From NCBI GenBank assembly GCA_035946175.1, contig DASYZQ010000026.1:1-64000 (forward strand): DNA of 64,000 nucleotides, read 5' to 3'. The stretch comes from DASYZQ01 sp035946175. Lineage in GTDB: Bacteria > Patescibacteriota > Saccharimonadia > Saccharimonadales > UBA4665. Below, piece after piece: positions 33,814-43,517 of the stretch (positions are counted from its first letter, which is position 1; the number at the start of each line of letters is the position of its first letter). Below the pieces are notes generated by a model that was given only the letters and a program-made list of their open reading frames with translations, searched no databases and was not told the origin of the DNA. The translations under genes and the position numbers were made by a program.

Positions 33814-35118
33814 CTAAATTCCCTTCGGCGGTTCCACCCAAAGCGGTGCGATATGATCATAGAGTTCTCGCACCGTTTGCCGTTCGCAGCTACTTAGCAC
33901 TCCCAAGCCCCAGGTTTGGTCAGCGAACAACTCCCGAGCAATTTCAACGATCGCTGATTTCGTAACTGCCTTAATTCGTTTTGGTACCTGGTAATAATCT
34001 TCGATAACCCCGTCAAAAAAGTAGCGCGAACTGTACCCTGCAGCAGTGCCACCTACTGTTTGGGCACTTCGTTGAAACCTGCCAAGCGAATACGCTTGAG
34101 CTGCCTCGATATCATCTGATGCAATATTGCCAACAAAAACCTTGTTGAGTTCCTCTAGCATAATATCAAAGAGGGCCAGCACATTTTTCTTGGAAACCTG
34201 AGCACCAAACCACCAGTTGCTGCTCTGCTTAGTTTGACCAAAACCCGAACTCATCCCATAGACCAGGCCACGCTCACGAGCTGTACCTAATATTTTCGAA
34301 TAGAGGGTCTCTGTTAACATGGTATTTGCCAAGCCCAGAGCGTCCGTCTCTTCATCACTCATTCGGCGATTCATGAAGCTGTCAACATAGAAGTAGATAT
34401 TTTTAACCGTCTTGTTGTGAATATACACCGGGTGATTTTGTCGCTTCGGACGCTCGTCGGGAAGTGCCAATCGGTTGGTCCCAAGTGGTAGATCAAACTG
34501 TTCCAAGGATTCTATGATAGCCTCATAGCGCTTAGGTGTTAGATTGCCAGCGATAATAAAACGTAAGTTACGTGTCGTATGTGTACGTTTATAATGATCT
34601 CGGACATCACCAACCGTTACATTGTCCATGAGACCGAGTCGCTCCTCATCAGTCTTGGCAATAAATCCATACTCTTCACGAAGACTCAGGCTTAAATGAC
34701 GAAAGTGATTATTCGATCGCGCTGCCAATTCCTCACGGACATTGCCGAATTCTGCTTCAAACTCATCGTTAAGAAATAACGGTTTAGCTATAGCAACCTG
34801 CAGCAAATCCAGGATTCTATCCCATTCAAAGTCAGCACATTCCGCCTCATAGACAATATCATATACACCAGTAGAGGCATTACTGTATGCACCGTTTTTT
34901 TCTATCTCGGCCTGAAATAGACGAGCCTTAGGATAGCGCTTATTGGCACCGAGCAGAATGTGCTCCATGAGGTGGGGAGTTTCCCACTTTCTTTCGGTAA
35001 CAAGATATTCGCCAGCACGGAAGTCAAATTCGAAAGTCATAACGCTGGCATCAGGTATATGTACAAGTAGGCCCTTTGAACCGTTTTTAAGCGTCACTTC
35101 GTGTACGGTATGTTTCAT
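33814..35118 (-). CDS. M16 (insulinase/pitrilysin) family zinc metallopeptidase
   Basis: 434 aa. The inverted zinc motif HxxEH is HLMEH (His49, Glu52, His53), with a likely third ligand Glu in VREELAARSN. Two M16 half-domains are seen, the second inactive half containing RGLVYGMSSGFG. No signal peptide, so probably cytosolic, where such enzymes degrade or process peptides. It starts 5 nt after secA ends and stops just before prfB. Confidence 0.92.
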   Translation of the reverse strand: MKHTVHEVTLKNGSKGLLVHIPDASVMTFEFDFRAGEYLVTERKWETPHLMEHILLGANKRYPKARLFQAEIEKNGAYSNASTGVYDIVYEAECADFEWDRILDLLQVAIAKPLFLNDEFEAEFGNVREELAARSNNHFRHLSLSLREEYGFIAKTDEERLGLMDNVTVGDVRDHYKRTHTTRNLRFIIAGNLTPKRYEAIIESLEQFDLPLGTNRLALPDERPKRQNHPVYIHNKTVKNIYFYVDSFMNRRMSDEETDALGLANTMLTETLYSKILGTARERGLVYGMSSGFGQTKQSSNWWFGAQVSKKNVLALFDIMLEELNKVFVGNIASDDIEAAQAYSLGRFQRSAQTVGGTAAGYSSRYFFDGVIEDYYQVPKRIKAVTKSAIVEIARELFADQTWGLGVLSSCERQTVRELYDHIAPLWVEPPKGI

Positions 35119-35123
35119 GTCTT

Positions 35124-37742
35124 TTACCTGGACCGTTTGCGCGCCTGCGCCTTGCGACGACGTTCTGCCTTATGTGCTTTCTTACGTGTTACACCTTTGC
35201 CTTGATTCTTGACTGATCGGTGAGCACCAGTCTTAGCTGAACTAAAATCAGCTTCTTTAAATTCATCGTCAACGTCAATAATCTTATTAGCATTACTAAT
35301 CGATTGGCGAGCCGCCCGAGTTAGCTCAGTTTCGGCAGGCCGCTGGAGGTCCTCATGGCGTACTGGTTGTGCATGGAAAAGTGTACGTACAACACTATGG
35401 CGCAAGTTACGCTGCATGTCTTCAAAGAGAATCTGCCCTTGACGACGGTACTCCACCAGCGGATCACGCTGCCCCACTGATATCCAGTGTATACCTTCAC
35501 GGAGATGCTCCATATTCTCCAGATGCTGCATCCAGAGCTCATCGAGAATCTGTAGATATACGTCTCTCTCCAGCTTACGCATAACCTCAGCACTAAATGC
35601 CTCCTCGCGAGACTCGTACAACTCTCGGGCGGCCTGAAACAGCACTTTGCCGAATGTCTCAGTGGTGGCGCCGAACAGACGGTCAAGTGTTTCCTCATCA
35701 AACGGGAATAATTCACGCACAATTGGCTCGAATTGATCTGTAGTCAGAAGTGGCGATTGTGTCATTAGCTCAACTTCTTCTCCCAGGAAAACACGGATAC
35801 GCTTGCTAATGTCTTCAGAGCGCAGTATTTCTCGACGCATGGCATAGGTCGCAAGACGGTGACGGTTCATAACGTCATCGTACTGAACGACGTTTTTTCG
35901 CTGATCGAAATGGAAGCCTTCGACCTTCTTCTGAGCCCCTTCCAAGCTTTTGGTGATGAGACGATTCTCAATCGGTGTCTCTTCATTAACCTTAAGACGA
36001 CCCATCAGGCCAGCAATACGCTCTCCGCCAAAGATTCGCATAAGATCATCATCGGTACTCACGAAGAACTGCGTCACGCCCGGATCCCCCTGCCTGCCCG
36101 AACGACCGCGCAGTTGATTGTCTATCCGGCGAGCCTCATGACGCTCCGAGCCCAACACGAACAGACCGCCTCGTTCCTTGACACCTTCACCAAGCACTAT
36201 GTCCGTACCTCTTCCCGCGATGTTTGTAGCTAGTGTGACTGCTCCCTGTCGACCTGCTTGAGCTATAATGGCAGCTTCCCTCTCATTATTTTTGGCGTTG
36301 AGCACCTGGTACGGTATATCCTCCTTGGTGAGCAGTGTAGCCAGAAGTTCATTCTTCTCAATAGACACTGTACCAATCAATACCGGCTGACCGGCTTCAT
36401 GCAGGGTCTTTACTTCTTTTACGATGGCCCTATACTTACCTACCTCAGTCTTGTATATACGATCTGGCCGGTCAAACCGGGCTAGTGGACGATTGGATGG
36501 TATATCAACAACATCGAGTTTATATATCTGATGAAACTCCTCGCTTTCGGTCATAGCTGTACCGGTCATACCGGCAAGCTTTTCATAAAGCCGGAAATAG
36601 TTCTGGAATGAAATGGTTGCCAGAGTCATTGATTCTTGCTGCACTTCAACACCTTCTTTAGCCTCAATCGCCTGGTGCAGGCCCTCATTGTAACGTCTAC
36701 CCCGCAATAACCGACCAGTAAACTCATCGACGATAACAATTTCCCCATCTTTGGTGACTACATAGTCCTTATCACGCTTAAAAAGTGCTCGGGCCCGAAG
36801 AGCTTGTTCCAGATGATAGATTGTCCGAATATTTTCAGTAGCGTATAAATTGTCAATGCCCAAAATTTTTTCGATTTTTTCGACGCCATCATCAGTCAAG
36901 ATAACCGTACGACGCTTTTCGTCAGTCTCGTAATGTTTATCCGCATCAAGTTGCACCACCACTTTGGCAAACTGTGCGTAAGAGCTACCCGTCGTTACGC
37001 TTGGAGCCGAAATGATAAGCGGCGTACGCGCCTCATCAATCAGTATCGAATCAACCTCATCGACAATCGCAAAGTGCAGCTCTCGTTGTCTAAGCTGATC
37101 AACCTCGCGAACCATATTGTCACGTAAATAGTCAAAGCCAAACTCATTATTCGTTCCATACGTAACATCGGCCCTGTATGCCTCCTGCCTCGTACACGGT
37201 CGCAGATGACGAAAACGTTCATCTTCATGATCAGTATTTTCAAATGTCGGATCGTAGATATACGAATGGTCCGCAATAATAACCCCTGCTTTGAGACCTA
37301 AAAAGTGATATACCTGTCCCATCCAGCCGGCATCGCGCTGGGCAAGATATTCGTTGACGGTCACAACGTGAGCTCCCTGACCGCTTAAGGCATTTAGATA
37401 GACAGGGGCAGTTGCAACTAACGTTTTCCCTTCGCCGGTCTTCATTTCGGCAACGTTGCCTTCATGCATGACAATACCGCCAATCAGCTGTACATCAAAG
37501 TGGCGCTGGCCTAATGTGCGAGTGGCCGCTTCTCGCACCACGGCAAAAGCGGCAGGTAAAATCGCATCCAGCGATTCCTTTTTAAGTCTGCGTCGCAAAA
37601 CATCGGTTTGCTGCTTGAGTTTGAGGTCCGACATCCTCTGATACTTGTCAGACAAAGCATTGATTTCTTTAACCCGTTTCCTGAGACGCTTTATAGTACG
37701 GGCTTGGGGATCCCCCAATAGCCGCTTGAGGATACTGTTCAT
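35124..37742 (-). CDS. secA: Preprotein translocase ATPase SecA
   Basis: Motor that drives secretory proteins through SecYEG. Walker A MKTGEGKTLVA, DEVDSILIDEARTPLIIS (DEAD-type box), the preprotein cross-linking domain and NIAGRGTDIVLG are present, and GRSGRQGDPG marks motif VI. The C-terminus ends in a Lys/Arg-rich tail without the CxC zinc site used to bind SecB. 872 aa from ATG 37742; a TTG at 37769 would add nine residues. Upstream of the M16 peptidase gene. Confidence 0.97.
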   Translation of the reverse strand: MNSILKRLLGDPQARTIKRLRKRVKEINALSDKYQRMSDLKLKQQTDVLRRRLKKESLDAILPAAFAVVREAATRTLGQRHFDVQLIGGIVMHEGNVAEMKTGEGKTLVATAPVYLNALSGQGAHVVTVNEYLAQRDAGWMGQVYHFLGLKAGVIIADHSYIYDPTFENTDHEDERFRHLRPCTRQEAYRADVTYGTNNEFGFDYLRDNMVREVDQLRQRELHFAIVDEVDSILIDEARTPLIISAPSVTTGSSYAQFAKVVVQLDADKHYETDEKRRTVILTDDGVEKIEKILGIDNLYATENIRTIYHLEQALRARALFKRDKDYVVTKDGEIVIVDEFTGRLLRGRRYNEGLHQAIEAKEGVEVQQESMTLATISFQNYFRLYEKLAGMTGTAMTESEEFHQIYKLDVVDIPSNRPLARFDRPDRIYKTEVGKYRAIVKEVKTLHEAGQPVLIGTVSIEKNELLATLLTKEDIPYQVLNAKNNEREAAIIAQAGRQGAVTLATNIAGRGTDIVLGEGVKERGGLFVLGSERHEARRIDNQLRGRSGRQGDPGVTQFFVSTDDDLMRIFGGERIAGLMGRLKVNEETPIENRLITKSLEGAQKKVEGFHFDQRKNVVQYDDVMNRHRLATYAMRREILRSEDISKRIRVFLGEEVELMTQSPLLTTDQFEPIVRELFPFDEETLDRLFGATTETFGKVLFQAARELYESREEAFSAEVMRKLERDVYLQILDELWMQHLENMEHLREGIHWISVGQRDPLVEYRRQGQILFEDMQRNLRHSVVRTLFHAQPVRHEDLQRPAETELTRAARQSISNANKIIDVDDEFKEADFSSAKTGAHRSVKNQGKGVTRKKAHKAERRRKAQARKRSR

Positions 37743-37848
37743 ACAAAGACCTGCTCTCCCTTTTGCCAAATTTTGTCTGAAGCTCCTGATATTGTATCGT
37801 TTTTAACCGAATATGGCGACCCTATTTCCTGCCATATTGGGCTGTCAT

Positions 37849-38214
37849 TCAACTTTGTGATGTACGACGGATATGAGCAAGAAACCGGTGTCGAAGCTTA
37901 GGGGTAGAGTGCATCTCTTTATATTTTTTGAGTTGAAGCTTAAGTTTAGTTTCGACAATGTCAACGGCAGCATACATATTAATCGTGCTCTCATGGACAT
38001 TGATCACCTCGTATGGCAGATATGCTGTAGCCTCACAGGTACATTCTTTCTTATCTTTAGACTTTTGTTCTATGAGCTTGACTTCGACATGAACGCTTTG
38101 GCGAATTCGTCGCGAGATATACCTATCCAGACGACCGATTTTGCGATGTACATATCTCTTCAGATCGTCATCAACACGTAAGTGAATACCGTTAATCTCA
38201 AGTCTATTAATCAT
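37849..38214 (-). CDS. hpf: Ribosome hibernation promoting factor (HPF/YfiA family)
   Basis: 121 aa, short-form HPF. The beta-alpha-beta fold is seen in LEINGIHLRVDDDLKRYVHRK (about 4-24) and in EVKLIEQ, EATAYLPYEVINVHES, followed by a helix. Binds the 30S A/P site region in inactive ribosomes. No C-terminal dimerisation domain of the long form. ATG 38214 has AGGAAGGGGG upstream; the frame could extend to 38424 but that part overlaps serS and is not family-like. Confidence 0.88.
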   Translation of the reverse strand: MINRLEINGIHLRVDDDLKRYVHRKIGRLDRYISRRIRQSVHVEVKLIEQKSKDKKECTCEATAYLPYEVINVHESTINMYAAVDIVETKLKLQLKKYKEMHSTPKLRHRFLAHIRRTSQS

Positions 38215-38239
38215 AAGATACCCCCTTCCTCTAAGGACA

Positions 38240-39541
38240 TCATATTTCCGCCTGTCCACACATAAATGGTCGGAGTACTTCGGGTACAATAATTCGTTCG
38301 TCTTGAGTTTGGTTATTCTCCATGATTGCCGCCATGATCCTACCAAGCGCAAAAGCGGTTGCATCATTGGTGTGAACAAGCTCAACAGTGCCCTTCTTGC
38401 GTCGGACTCGAATTCTGAGATCACGCGCTTGATAGTCGGTCATAAAATCTGCGGTGTGTGTTTCACGATACTTGCCCTGTGCTGGGAACCAACATTCAAT
38501 ATCAACCCCGCGAGCATTGGGTTTTCCGATATCGGCAGTACATTTTTGGAGCACCTGGTATGGCAAATTAAGCTGCTGCACAAGATACTCCTGAATTGCC
38601 ACCAACAAAAGGTGCTCGTCTAATCCAGTCTCGGGAGTCGAAAATACCTCCATCTCAAGCTTGTCGAACTGATGCATGCGTAGGATACCTTCGGTATCCT
38701 TGCCGTACGTTCCTGCTTCCCTTCGAAAGCTAGTACTATACCCTATGTAGCGAATCGGCAGCATCTCTTCGGGGAGTATTTCTTCCCAATACATAGTACA
38801 GAGCGTATGCTCTGCGCTGGCATTTAACCACAGATCATCTTGGACAATTTTATAGGTTAGATTCTCTGCATCTAGACGCGCGCTCGCCACATACGGCTCC
38901 GTGCGTAGCATGGCCGGAGGGAGTATCGGCATGAAGGCACGGGGGTGGAGGTTAAGATTGTTATCCTGAATAAGTCTTTCCAGCACGACTTCATCACCGA
39001 GAGTCTGCAGGACAAACTGAATGATAGCAAATTGAAGTCGAACTAAATCGCCCTTTATATAGGCAAAACGACTACCCGATATCTTAGCAGCCCTTTCCTT
39101 ATCTATAAGATTCCGGGGCTCAGCAATCTGCCAATGATGTCTCGGTACAAAGTCATAGTTAAGTGGCTCACCCACCCGCTTGGCGACCTTATTTTCATCT
39201 TCACTCATACCGAGCGGCACATCATCGAGCGGCATATTTGGCACTGCTTTGATCAGCTGTTCAAAGTCATGCTCAACACCTTTAAGCCGTTCTTCGGATT
39301 GGCTCAGCTCTGCTTTGATTGCCCTACCCTGCTCGATAATCCCCGCTTCCGGCTTACCGTGATGCTTAATCTTATCTGAATGCTCATTACGTCTGCGACG
39401 TAGTGTCTCAACAGCTGTTATTAAGCTGCGGCGTTCCTCATCGAGCTGCAACAGTCTATGAATGTTAACCTCATAGCCCTTTTGGCGTGACTTTGTCTCA
39501 ACCAAATCACGATTATCTCGAATAAACTGAATATCTAACAT
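38240..39541 (-). CDS. serS: Seryl-tRNA synthetase
   Basis: Class II synthetase charging tRNA-Ser and tRNA-Sec-like substrates. N-terminal long coiled-coil arm (about 30-100) for tRNA binding, then motif 2 around STSFRREAGTYGKDTEGILRMHQF (about 268-291) and motif 3 with the final Arg in ALGRIMAAIMEN. 433 aa is typical. TATAAT at 39562-39557 lies 15 nt before the ATG, with a weak AGAGG site between. It may also receive readthrough from the nuclease gene upstream. Confidence 0.97.
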   Translation of the reverse strand: MLDIQFIRDNRDLVETKSRQKGYEVNIHRLLQLDEERRSLITAVETLRRRRNEHSDKIKHHGKPEAGIIEQGRAIKAELSQSEERLKGVEHDFEQLIKAVPNMPLDDVPLGMSEDENKVAKRVGEPLNYDFVPRHHWQIAEPRNLIDKERAAKISGSRFAYIKGDLVRLQFAIIQFVLQTLGDEVVLERLIQDNNLNLHPRAFMPILPPAMLRTEPYVASARLDAENLTYKIVQDDLWLNASAEHTLCTMYWEEILPEEMLPIRYIGYSTSFRREAGTYGKDTEGILRMHQFDKLEMEVFSTPETGLDEHLLLVAIQEYLVQQLNLPYQVLQKCTADIGKPNARGVDIECWFPAQGKYRETHTADFMTDYQARDLRIRVRRKKGTVELVHTNDATAFALGRIMAAIMENNQTQDERIIVPEVLRPFMCGQAEI

Positions 39542-39587
39542 ATGGCCTCTAATCTCATTATACCTTACGTTGCTATCTGCTTAGCAT

Positions 39588-40385
39588 TCAGGACGACTTG
39601 CCTCGTACTGACCGATTATGCAAAGATCGTAAGGTCAATTCTGTCCGTGATCGCGCATAGCTACAGAAATCACATTCACCACCCATGGCCGCACTGCCTA
39701 CTGCAGGCATCGTACTACGCTCCATACAGTCCTTCATCTGTAGCAGTATCGGCTCCACCCAGCTGTCATCCCCGGCATATGAGATAAGTTTGGTGGTAAA
39801 CTCAAGGTGATTATTAAAACCATCGAGATCTAGCCTGCCGTTACAGTACACAAAATAACCAATCGGGCTGACTGTGAGGCCATTTTGGCGCAATAGCCAT
39901 TGGTAGACCTCCATTTGTCGTTTATAGCTGATCTGCCAGGCAGCATCGATATTGACGTCTTTGTCTTTGGCTGTTGCTTTGTAGTCGACAACAATAACTT
40001 CCCCGGCCTCATTCACCCAAAGATCATCGACTGCCCCAAAAACATGCAAATTAGTTGATTTATGAAGCGTCGTCACGCCTACGAAGTTCTCGCGCCATTT
40101 ATCTAAGTCCTTGTGAGCGTACGGAATAGCCTTAATCTGGTTATCTAACATCAGCGGGTGAGCTTCACCTTTTACACGATAAGTGTCAAATTCTTTTTTC
40201 AGAAGACCGTCAATGGCCTTATTTATATTGAATGGCGGGCTGGCGGGCCGCTTAATCTTGAGCCGTATGTCAAGCCAAAAACAACGCGGACACTGCATGA
40301 ATAATTCTATCTTGCTGCGACTGACCTTAAATGGGCACGTCTGGCCTGGCATATATGGCTGATTACGCTGACTCCAGTAATTCAT
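39588..40385 (-). CDS. PD-(D/E)XK nuclease with four-cysteine Fe-S-like signature
   Basis: 265 aa of the RecB/Cas4-like nuclease class. Catalytic motifs are GAVDDLWVNEAGEVIVVDYKAT (about 116-137, with Asp and the DxK element) and a later QMEVYQWLL helix. Cysteine pairs QCPRC near residue 32 and CDFC near 240 could bind an iron-sulfur cluster, as in Cas4 and AddB. No CRISPR or AddA homologue is near. A stand-alone repair or DNA-processing nuclease is the best guess. Follows the HAD gene by 35 nt. Confidence 0.8.
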   Translation of the reverse strand: MNYWSQRNQPYMPGQTCPFKVSRSKIELFMQCPRCFWLDIRLKIKRPASPPFNINKAIDGLLKKEFDTYRVKGEAHPLMLDNQIKAIPYAHKDLDKWRENFVGVTTLHKSTNLHVFGAVDDLWVNEAGEVIVVDYKATAKDKDVNIDAAWQISYKRQMEVYQWLLRQNGLTVSPIGYFVYCNGRLDLDGFNNHLEFTTKLISYAGDDSWVEPILLQMKDCMERSTMPAVGSAAMGGECDFCSYARSRTELTLRSLHNRSVRGKSS

Positions 40386-40420
40386 ATCTTCATATAGTAG
40401 CTCTTCAGAGAGTAGAGATA

Positions 40421-41044
40421 CTACTGTTTTTTCAATATCTCAATCAGATCATCCGGACGTTGTGCGACAGCATATGGCTTCTCGCGAGTGAGAGCACTAA
40501 AATCATTATAACCCCAGGCCACTGCAATCGCTTTGACATGAGCGTAACGTGCGGCGTGAATATCTCGGACCTCGTCACCAATATAAAAGCAGCTTTGGGG
40601 AAAAATATGATCACGTCGCATGACTTTACGTAATGCCCTTCCTTTACGAAATAAACCGACATTACCATAGACACCATCGAAATATTCACCAAGATCATGT
40701 TGCTGTAAGAAATTTTCAACATTGGGTCGACTGTTGGAGGTAATGATAAAAAGGCGATTACCTGACTCATGCAGCTTCCGTAAGACCGGCGAGACATTCG
40801 GGAATAATTTTACATGATACATCCGTCGTTGCATGAGACTCCGACCCATAATAAGCAATCGCGGTATCTGCGCTGGTGAGATATGTAGCTCTTTGGCAGC
40901 CTTTAGAAGCGACAAAGAGCGCAGATGATCTCTCTGCCTGGGGTCAGTTATCGGTTCATAGCCTGTCAGCTCATAAAATATCTGCTCCGCAACCTCAAAA
41001 CTATCCGCTATAGTGCCATCGAAATCGAATACTATATCGCTCAT
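40421..41044 (-). CDS. HAD-superfamily phosphatase (phosphoglycolate-phosphatase-like)
   Basis: 207 aa. Motif I FDFDGTIADS with nucleophile Asp, motif II ITSNS, motif III Lys region and motif IV YIGDEVRDIHAA are intact, with a helical cap domain after motif I. The Gph/PGP branch acts on small phosphate esters; the substrate here is unknown. It starts 6 nt after the heliorhodopsin gene stops, so the two are almost certainly cotranscribed. Confidence 0.92.
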   Translation of the reverse strand: MSDIVFDFDGTIADSFEVAEQIFYELTGYEPITDPRQRDHLRSLSLLKAAKELHISPAQIPRLLIMGRSLMQRRMYHVKLFPNVSPVLRKLHESGNRLFIITSNSRPNVENFLQQHDLGEYFDGVYGNVGLFRKGRALRKVMRRDHIFPQSCFYIGDEVRDIHAARYAHVKAIAVAWGYNDFSALTREKPYAVAQRPDDLIEILKKQ

Positions 41045-41050
41045 ATCTAC

Positions 41051-41869
41051 CTACGGACGCAACACCCCAAAAAATACTTGCCAAGCGAGTAACGTCTTAG
41101 CGACAAGACTCAAGATCATGTAACCTTTTTCGCCATATAAATAATTCGCCCATCTGCCTTTCTTCTTATACTGAAGGTACATATTCACTGCGAAGCTATT
41201 GAAGCATATGAACATGCTGCCATAAATCCCATAGACAAATCCTGGTATATGGCCACTGCCATAGAAATTCGTGGCAAATAGATAGAATATCAGAACAATC
41301 CAAGGCACAATACCGGCGAGACAGCCAAGCCAATAGACCAACCAATTGGGGGATGCATTCCGTTGGTTATAAACCTCCATAGCTAGCCCACACAGGTTCA
41401 TCAACGCCACGAGCATAAAGAGCATAAAAAGGCTAGTGAGATCGTAAACACCACTAAGTAAACCGATGGCAACAATCATGACGCTAGCGCTCACGGCATA
41501 TTCGAACCAACGCAGTTTGTTCATGGCTCGACTCAGATCTAGCTCATAACGCCGACGATATATCGTTGCAGACAGACCATGGGCAATTGCTGAGGCAAAG
41601 AAGAAAATTACCACCAAGCTAATTAGATCAACATAAAATAACTGCCTCGTAGCGGTTGTCAGTACTGGATGTCCCACTGTAGCCGTGGCAATCGGATCGA
41701 TCGTTAGATAGCTCGCTGTTACTGGTAGCGCATAAGCTATACCGATTAGCGCAATGGCGATACCTTGCACAGCATGAATAACTGCCAGCCAACGATTCCA
41801 GTTATGAAGTGACTTATATTCAGCTTGGCTACCAATCTGTTTGATCCTTTTCCCTCTTTCTCGCGCCAT
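41051..41869 (-). CDS. Heliorhodopsin
   Basis: 272 aa with seven membrane helices (about 25-50, 75-100, 118-139, 143-166, 176-200, 210-233, 247-269). Helix C has RWFEYAVSASVMI with the expected counterion Glu123, and helix G has ILSLVAKTLLAWQVF with the retinal Schiff-base Lys258. These two motifs are diagnostic of heliorhodopsins, the inverted-topology rhodopsin family, rather than type 1 pumps. The family binds retinal and has a slow photocycle; its role is unsettled. No carotenoid cleavage gene (blh) is in the window. First gene ahead of the HAD phosphatase; TATTAT 10 nt before the ATG. Confidence 0.93.
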   Translation of the reverse strand: MARERGKRIKQIGSQAEYKSLHNWNRWLAVIHAVQGIAIALIGIAYALPVTASYLTIDPIATATVGHPVLTTATRQLFYVDLISLVVIFFFASAIAHGLSATIYRRRYELDLSRAMNKLRWFEYAVSASVMIVAIGLLSGVYDLTSLFMLFMLVALMNLCGLAMEVYNQRNASPNWLVYWLGCLAGIVPWIVLIFYLFATNFYGSGHIPGFVYGIYGSMFICFNSFAVNMYLQYKKKGRWANYLYGEKGYMILSLVAKTLLAWQVFFGVLRP

Positions 41870-41879
41870 AATTAAAACT

Positions 41880-41885
41880 ATAATA
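41880..41885 (-). promoter_or_regulatory. -10-like hexamer of the heliorhodopsin gene
   Basis: TATTAT on the minus strand, 10 nt before the ATG at 41869, with no Shine-Dalgarno between. Suggests a leaderless or nearly leaderless transcript. The -35 region is weak. Confidence 0.45.
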
Positions 41886-41975
41886 CAATGCTGCGTTATA
41901 CGATAGGTTTAGAGTTGCTTGTATGGTAGTGGCACATTCTTCAGGGCACCCATTTTTATTTACACTACTTATCGG

Positions 41976-41981
41976 TACAAT
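41976..41981 (+). promoter_or_regulatory. -10-like hexamer of lysS
   Basis: TACAAT 9 nt before the lysS ATG at 41991, with no ribosome site between. It lies in the 121-nt divergent gap shared with the heliorhodopsin gene. Confidence 0.45.
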
Positions 41982-41990
41982 ACCTACCAT

Positions 41991-43514
41991 ATGGCAACAC
42001 TAAAAGATTATCGAGACGAACGATTACGGAAATTAGAGGAACTCCGCAAACTTGGCATTGACCCCTACCCTGCACGTTCAGAGCGTACTCATAAACTCGT
42101 AGAGATCATTGACGGCTTTACACAGCTTGAGGGACGGCCGGTTAGTGTCGTTGGACGGATTACCAATATACGAAGAATTGGCAAAATAGCATTTATTGTT
42201 GCTCGCGACGCCAGTGCAAGCTTGCAGTTTTTTCTACGGGAAGATAGCGTAGAGGCATCTAAACCAGAAAATAGCCAACTTGGTTTCCGACAACTACCAC
42301 TTCTTGATAGCGGCGATTTTGTCGAAGTTCATGGCACAGTCATAAAGACACAGACCGGTGAGATATCAGTGGGTGTAACGCGACTGCGCCTCCTTACAAA
42401 AGCCCTGCGTCCCATGCCAAATCAAAAAGGCGGGTTTACCAATAAAGAAGAACGCCTACGGAGACGCTACATTGATACCAACACTAATGCTGATGTATAT
42501 AGCCGCTTCATACGGAGAAGTACCTTCTGGCAAGCAACACGAGAATTTCTAATGAGTGAAGGTTTTATTGAAATTAATACCCCCATACTGGAGCATACAA
42601 CTGGAGGCGCTGATGCCACCCCCTTCGTCACCCACATGGATGCACTTAATCAGAACTTTTATCTTCGCATCAGCCATGAGCTACCATTAAAACGCCTACT
42701 AGTGGGAGGCTATGAAAAGGTGTTCGATATAGGAGCACGGTTCCGTAACGAAAATTACTCAGATGAGCATCTACCTGAGCATGTTGCAATGGAGTGGTAC
42801 TGGGCATATGCCGATTGGGAAATGGGCATGAAGCTTACCGAACGTTTAGTCCGACAAATCGCTGATAAAACTTGGGGCAAACGACAATTTGCTCTCGCCA
42901 ATGGTATGCAGGTGGATCTGGGACAAGACGGAGAAGATTGGCAACGAATAAGTTTTGTAGAGATCATGCAGAAGCACTACGGCCTTGATATATTCACCTG
43001 CACATTAGAGCAGGTCAAGCAGCAACTTACCAAACATCACGTGGAAGTAGAACAAACAGAAAACCGTCCCCGAGGAATTGATAAGCTGTGGAAAAAAATC
43101 AGGGCTGACATAATCGGCCCAGCCTTTTTAGTAGATATCCCCACCTTCCTGCAGCCACTTGCAAAAACACAACCCGGGAGGCCTAAATTAACCGAGCAGT
43201 TTAATTTACTGCTTGGTGGAAGTGAGCTCTGTAAAGCCTATTCCGAGTTAAATGACCCAGTGGATCAGCTGGAGCGCTTTAAAGAACAGCAAGCCATGCG
43301 TGACTCCGGTGATTCGGAAGCGATGATGCTCGATATTGATTATATTGAAGCTCTAGAATATGCTATGCCTCCGGCCTGTGGTTTCGGCTATGCCGAACGC
43401 CTATTTTGGGTACTTGAAGGGGTTACGGCCCGAGAAGGAGTTATCTTCCCGCAGCTACGCACTGATATAGACAATGTGACCCGAAGTATTTACCCTGAAC
43501 TATTCGCCCGTTGA
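41991..43514 (+). CDS. lysS: Lysyl-tRNA synthetase, class II
   Basis: 507 aa. N-terminal OB-fold anticodon-binding domain (about 55-150: VSVVGRITNIRRIGKIAFIV), then the class II core with motif 2 FDIGARFRNEN and motif 3 GFGYAERLFWVLEGV. LYDLNDP-like ELNDPVDQLERF is also visible. ATG 41991 (MATLKDYRDERLRK) matches the family N-terminus; the 24-codon upstream extension overlaps the promoter. Convergent with greA, only 3 nt apart. Confidence 0.96.
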   Translation: MATLKDYRDERLRKLEELRKLGIDPYPARSERTHKLVEIIDGFTQLEGRPVSVVGRITNIRRIGKIAFIVARDASASLQFFLREDSVEASKPENSQLGFRQLPLLDSGDFVEVHGTVIKTQTGEISVGVTRLRLLTKALRPMPNQKGGFTNKEERLRRRYIDTNTNADVYSRFIRRSTFWQATREFLMSEGFIEINTPILEHTTGGADATPFVTHMDALNQNFYLRISHELPLKRLLVGGYEKVFDIGARFRNENYSDEHLPEHVAMEWYWAYADWEMGMKLTERLVRQIADKTWGKRQFALANGMQVDLGQDGEDWQRISFVEIMQKHYGLDIFTCTLEQVKQQLTKHHVEVEQTENRPRGIDKLWKKIRADIIGPAFLVDIPTFLQPLAKTQPGRPKLTEQFNLLLGGSELCKAYSELNDPVDQLERFKEQQAMRDSGDSEAMMLDIDYIEALEYAMPPACGFGYAERLFWVLEGVTAREGVIFPQLRTDIDNVTRSIYPELFAR

Positions 43515-43517
43515 TAC

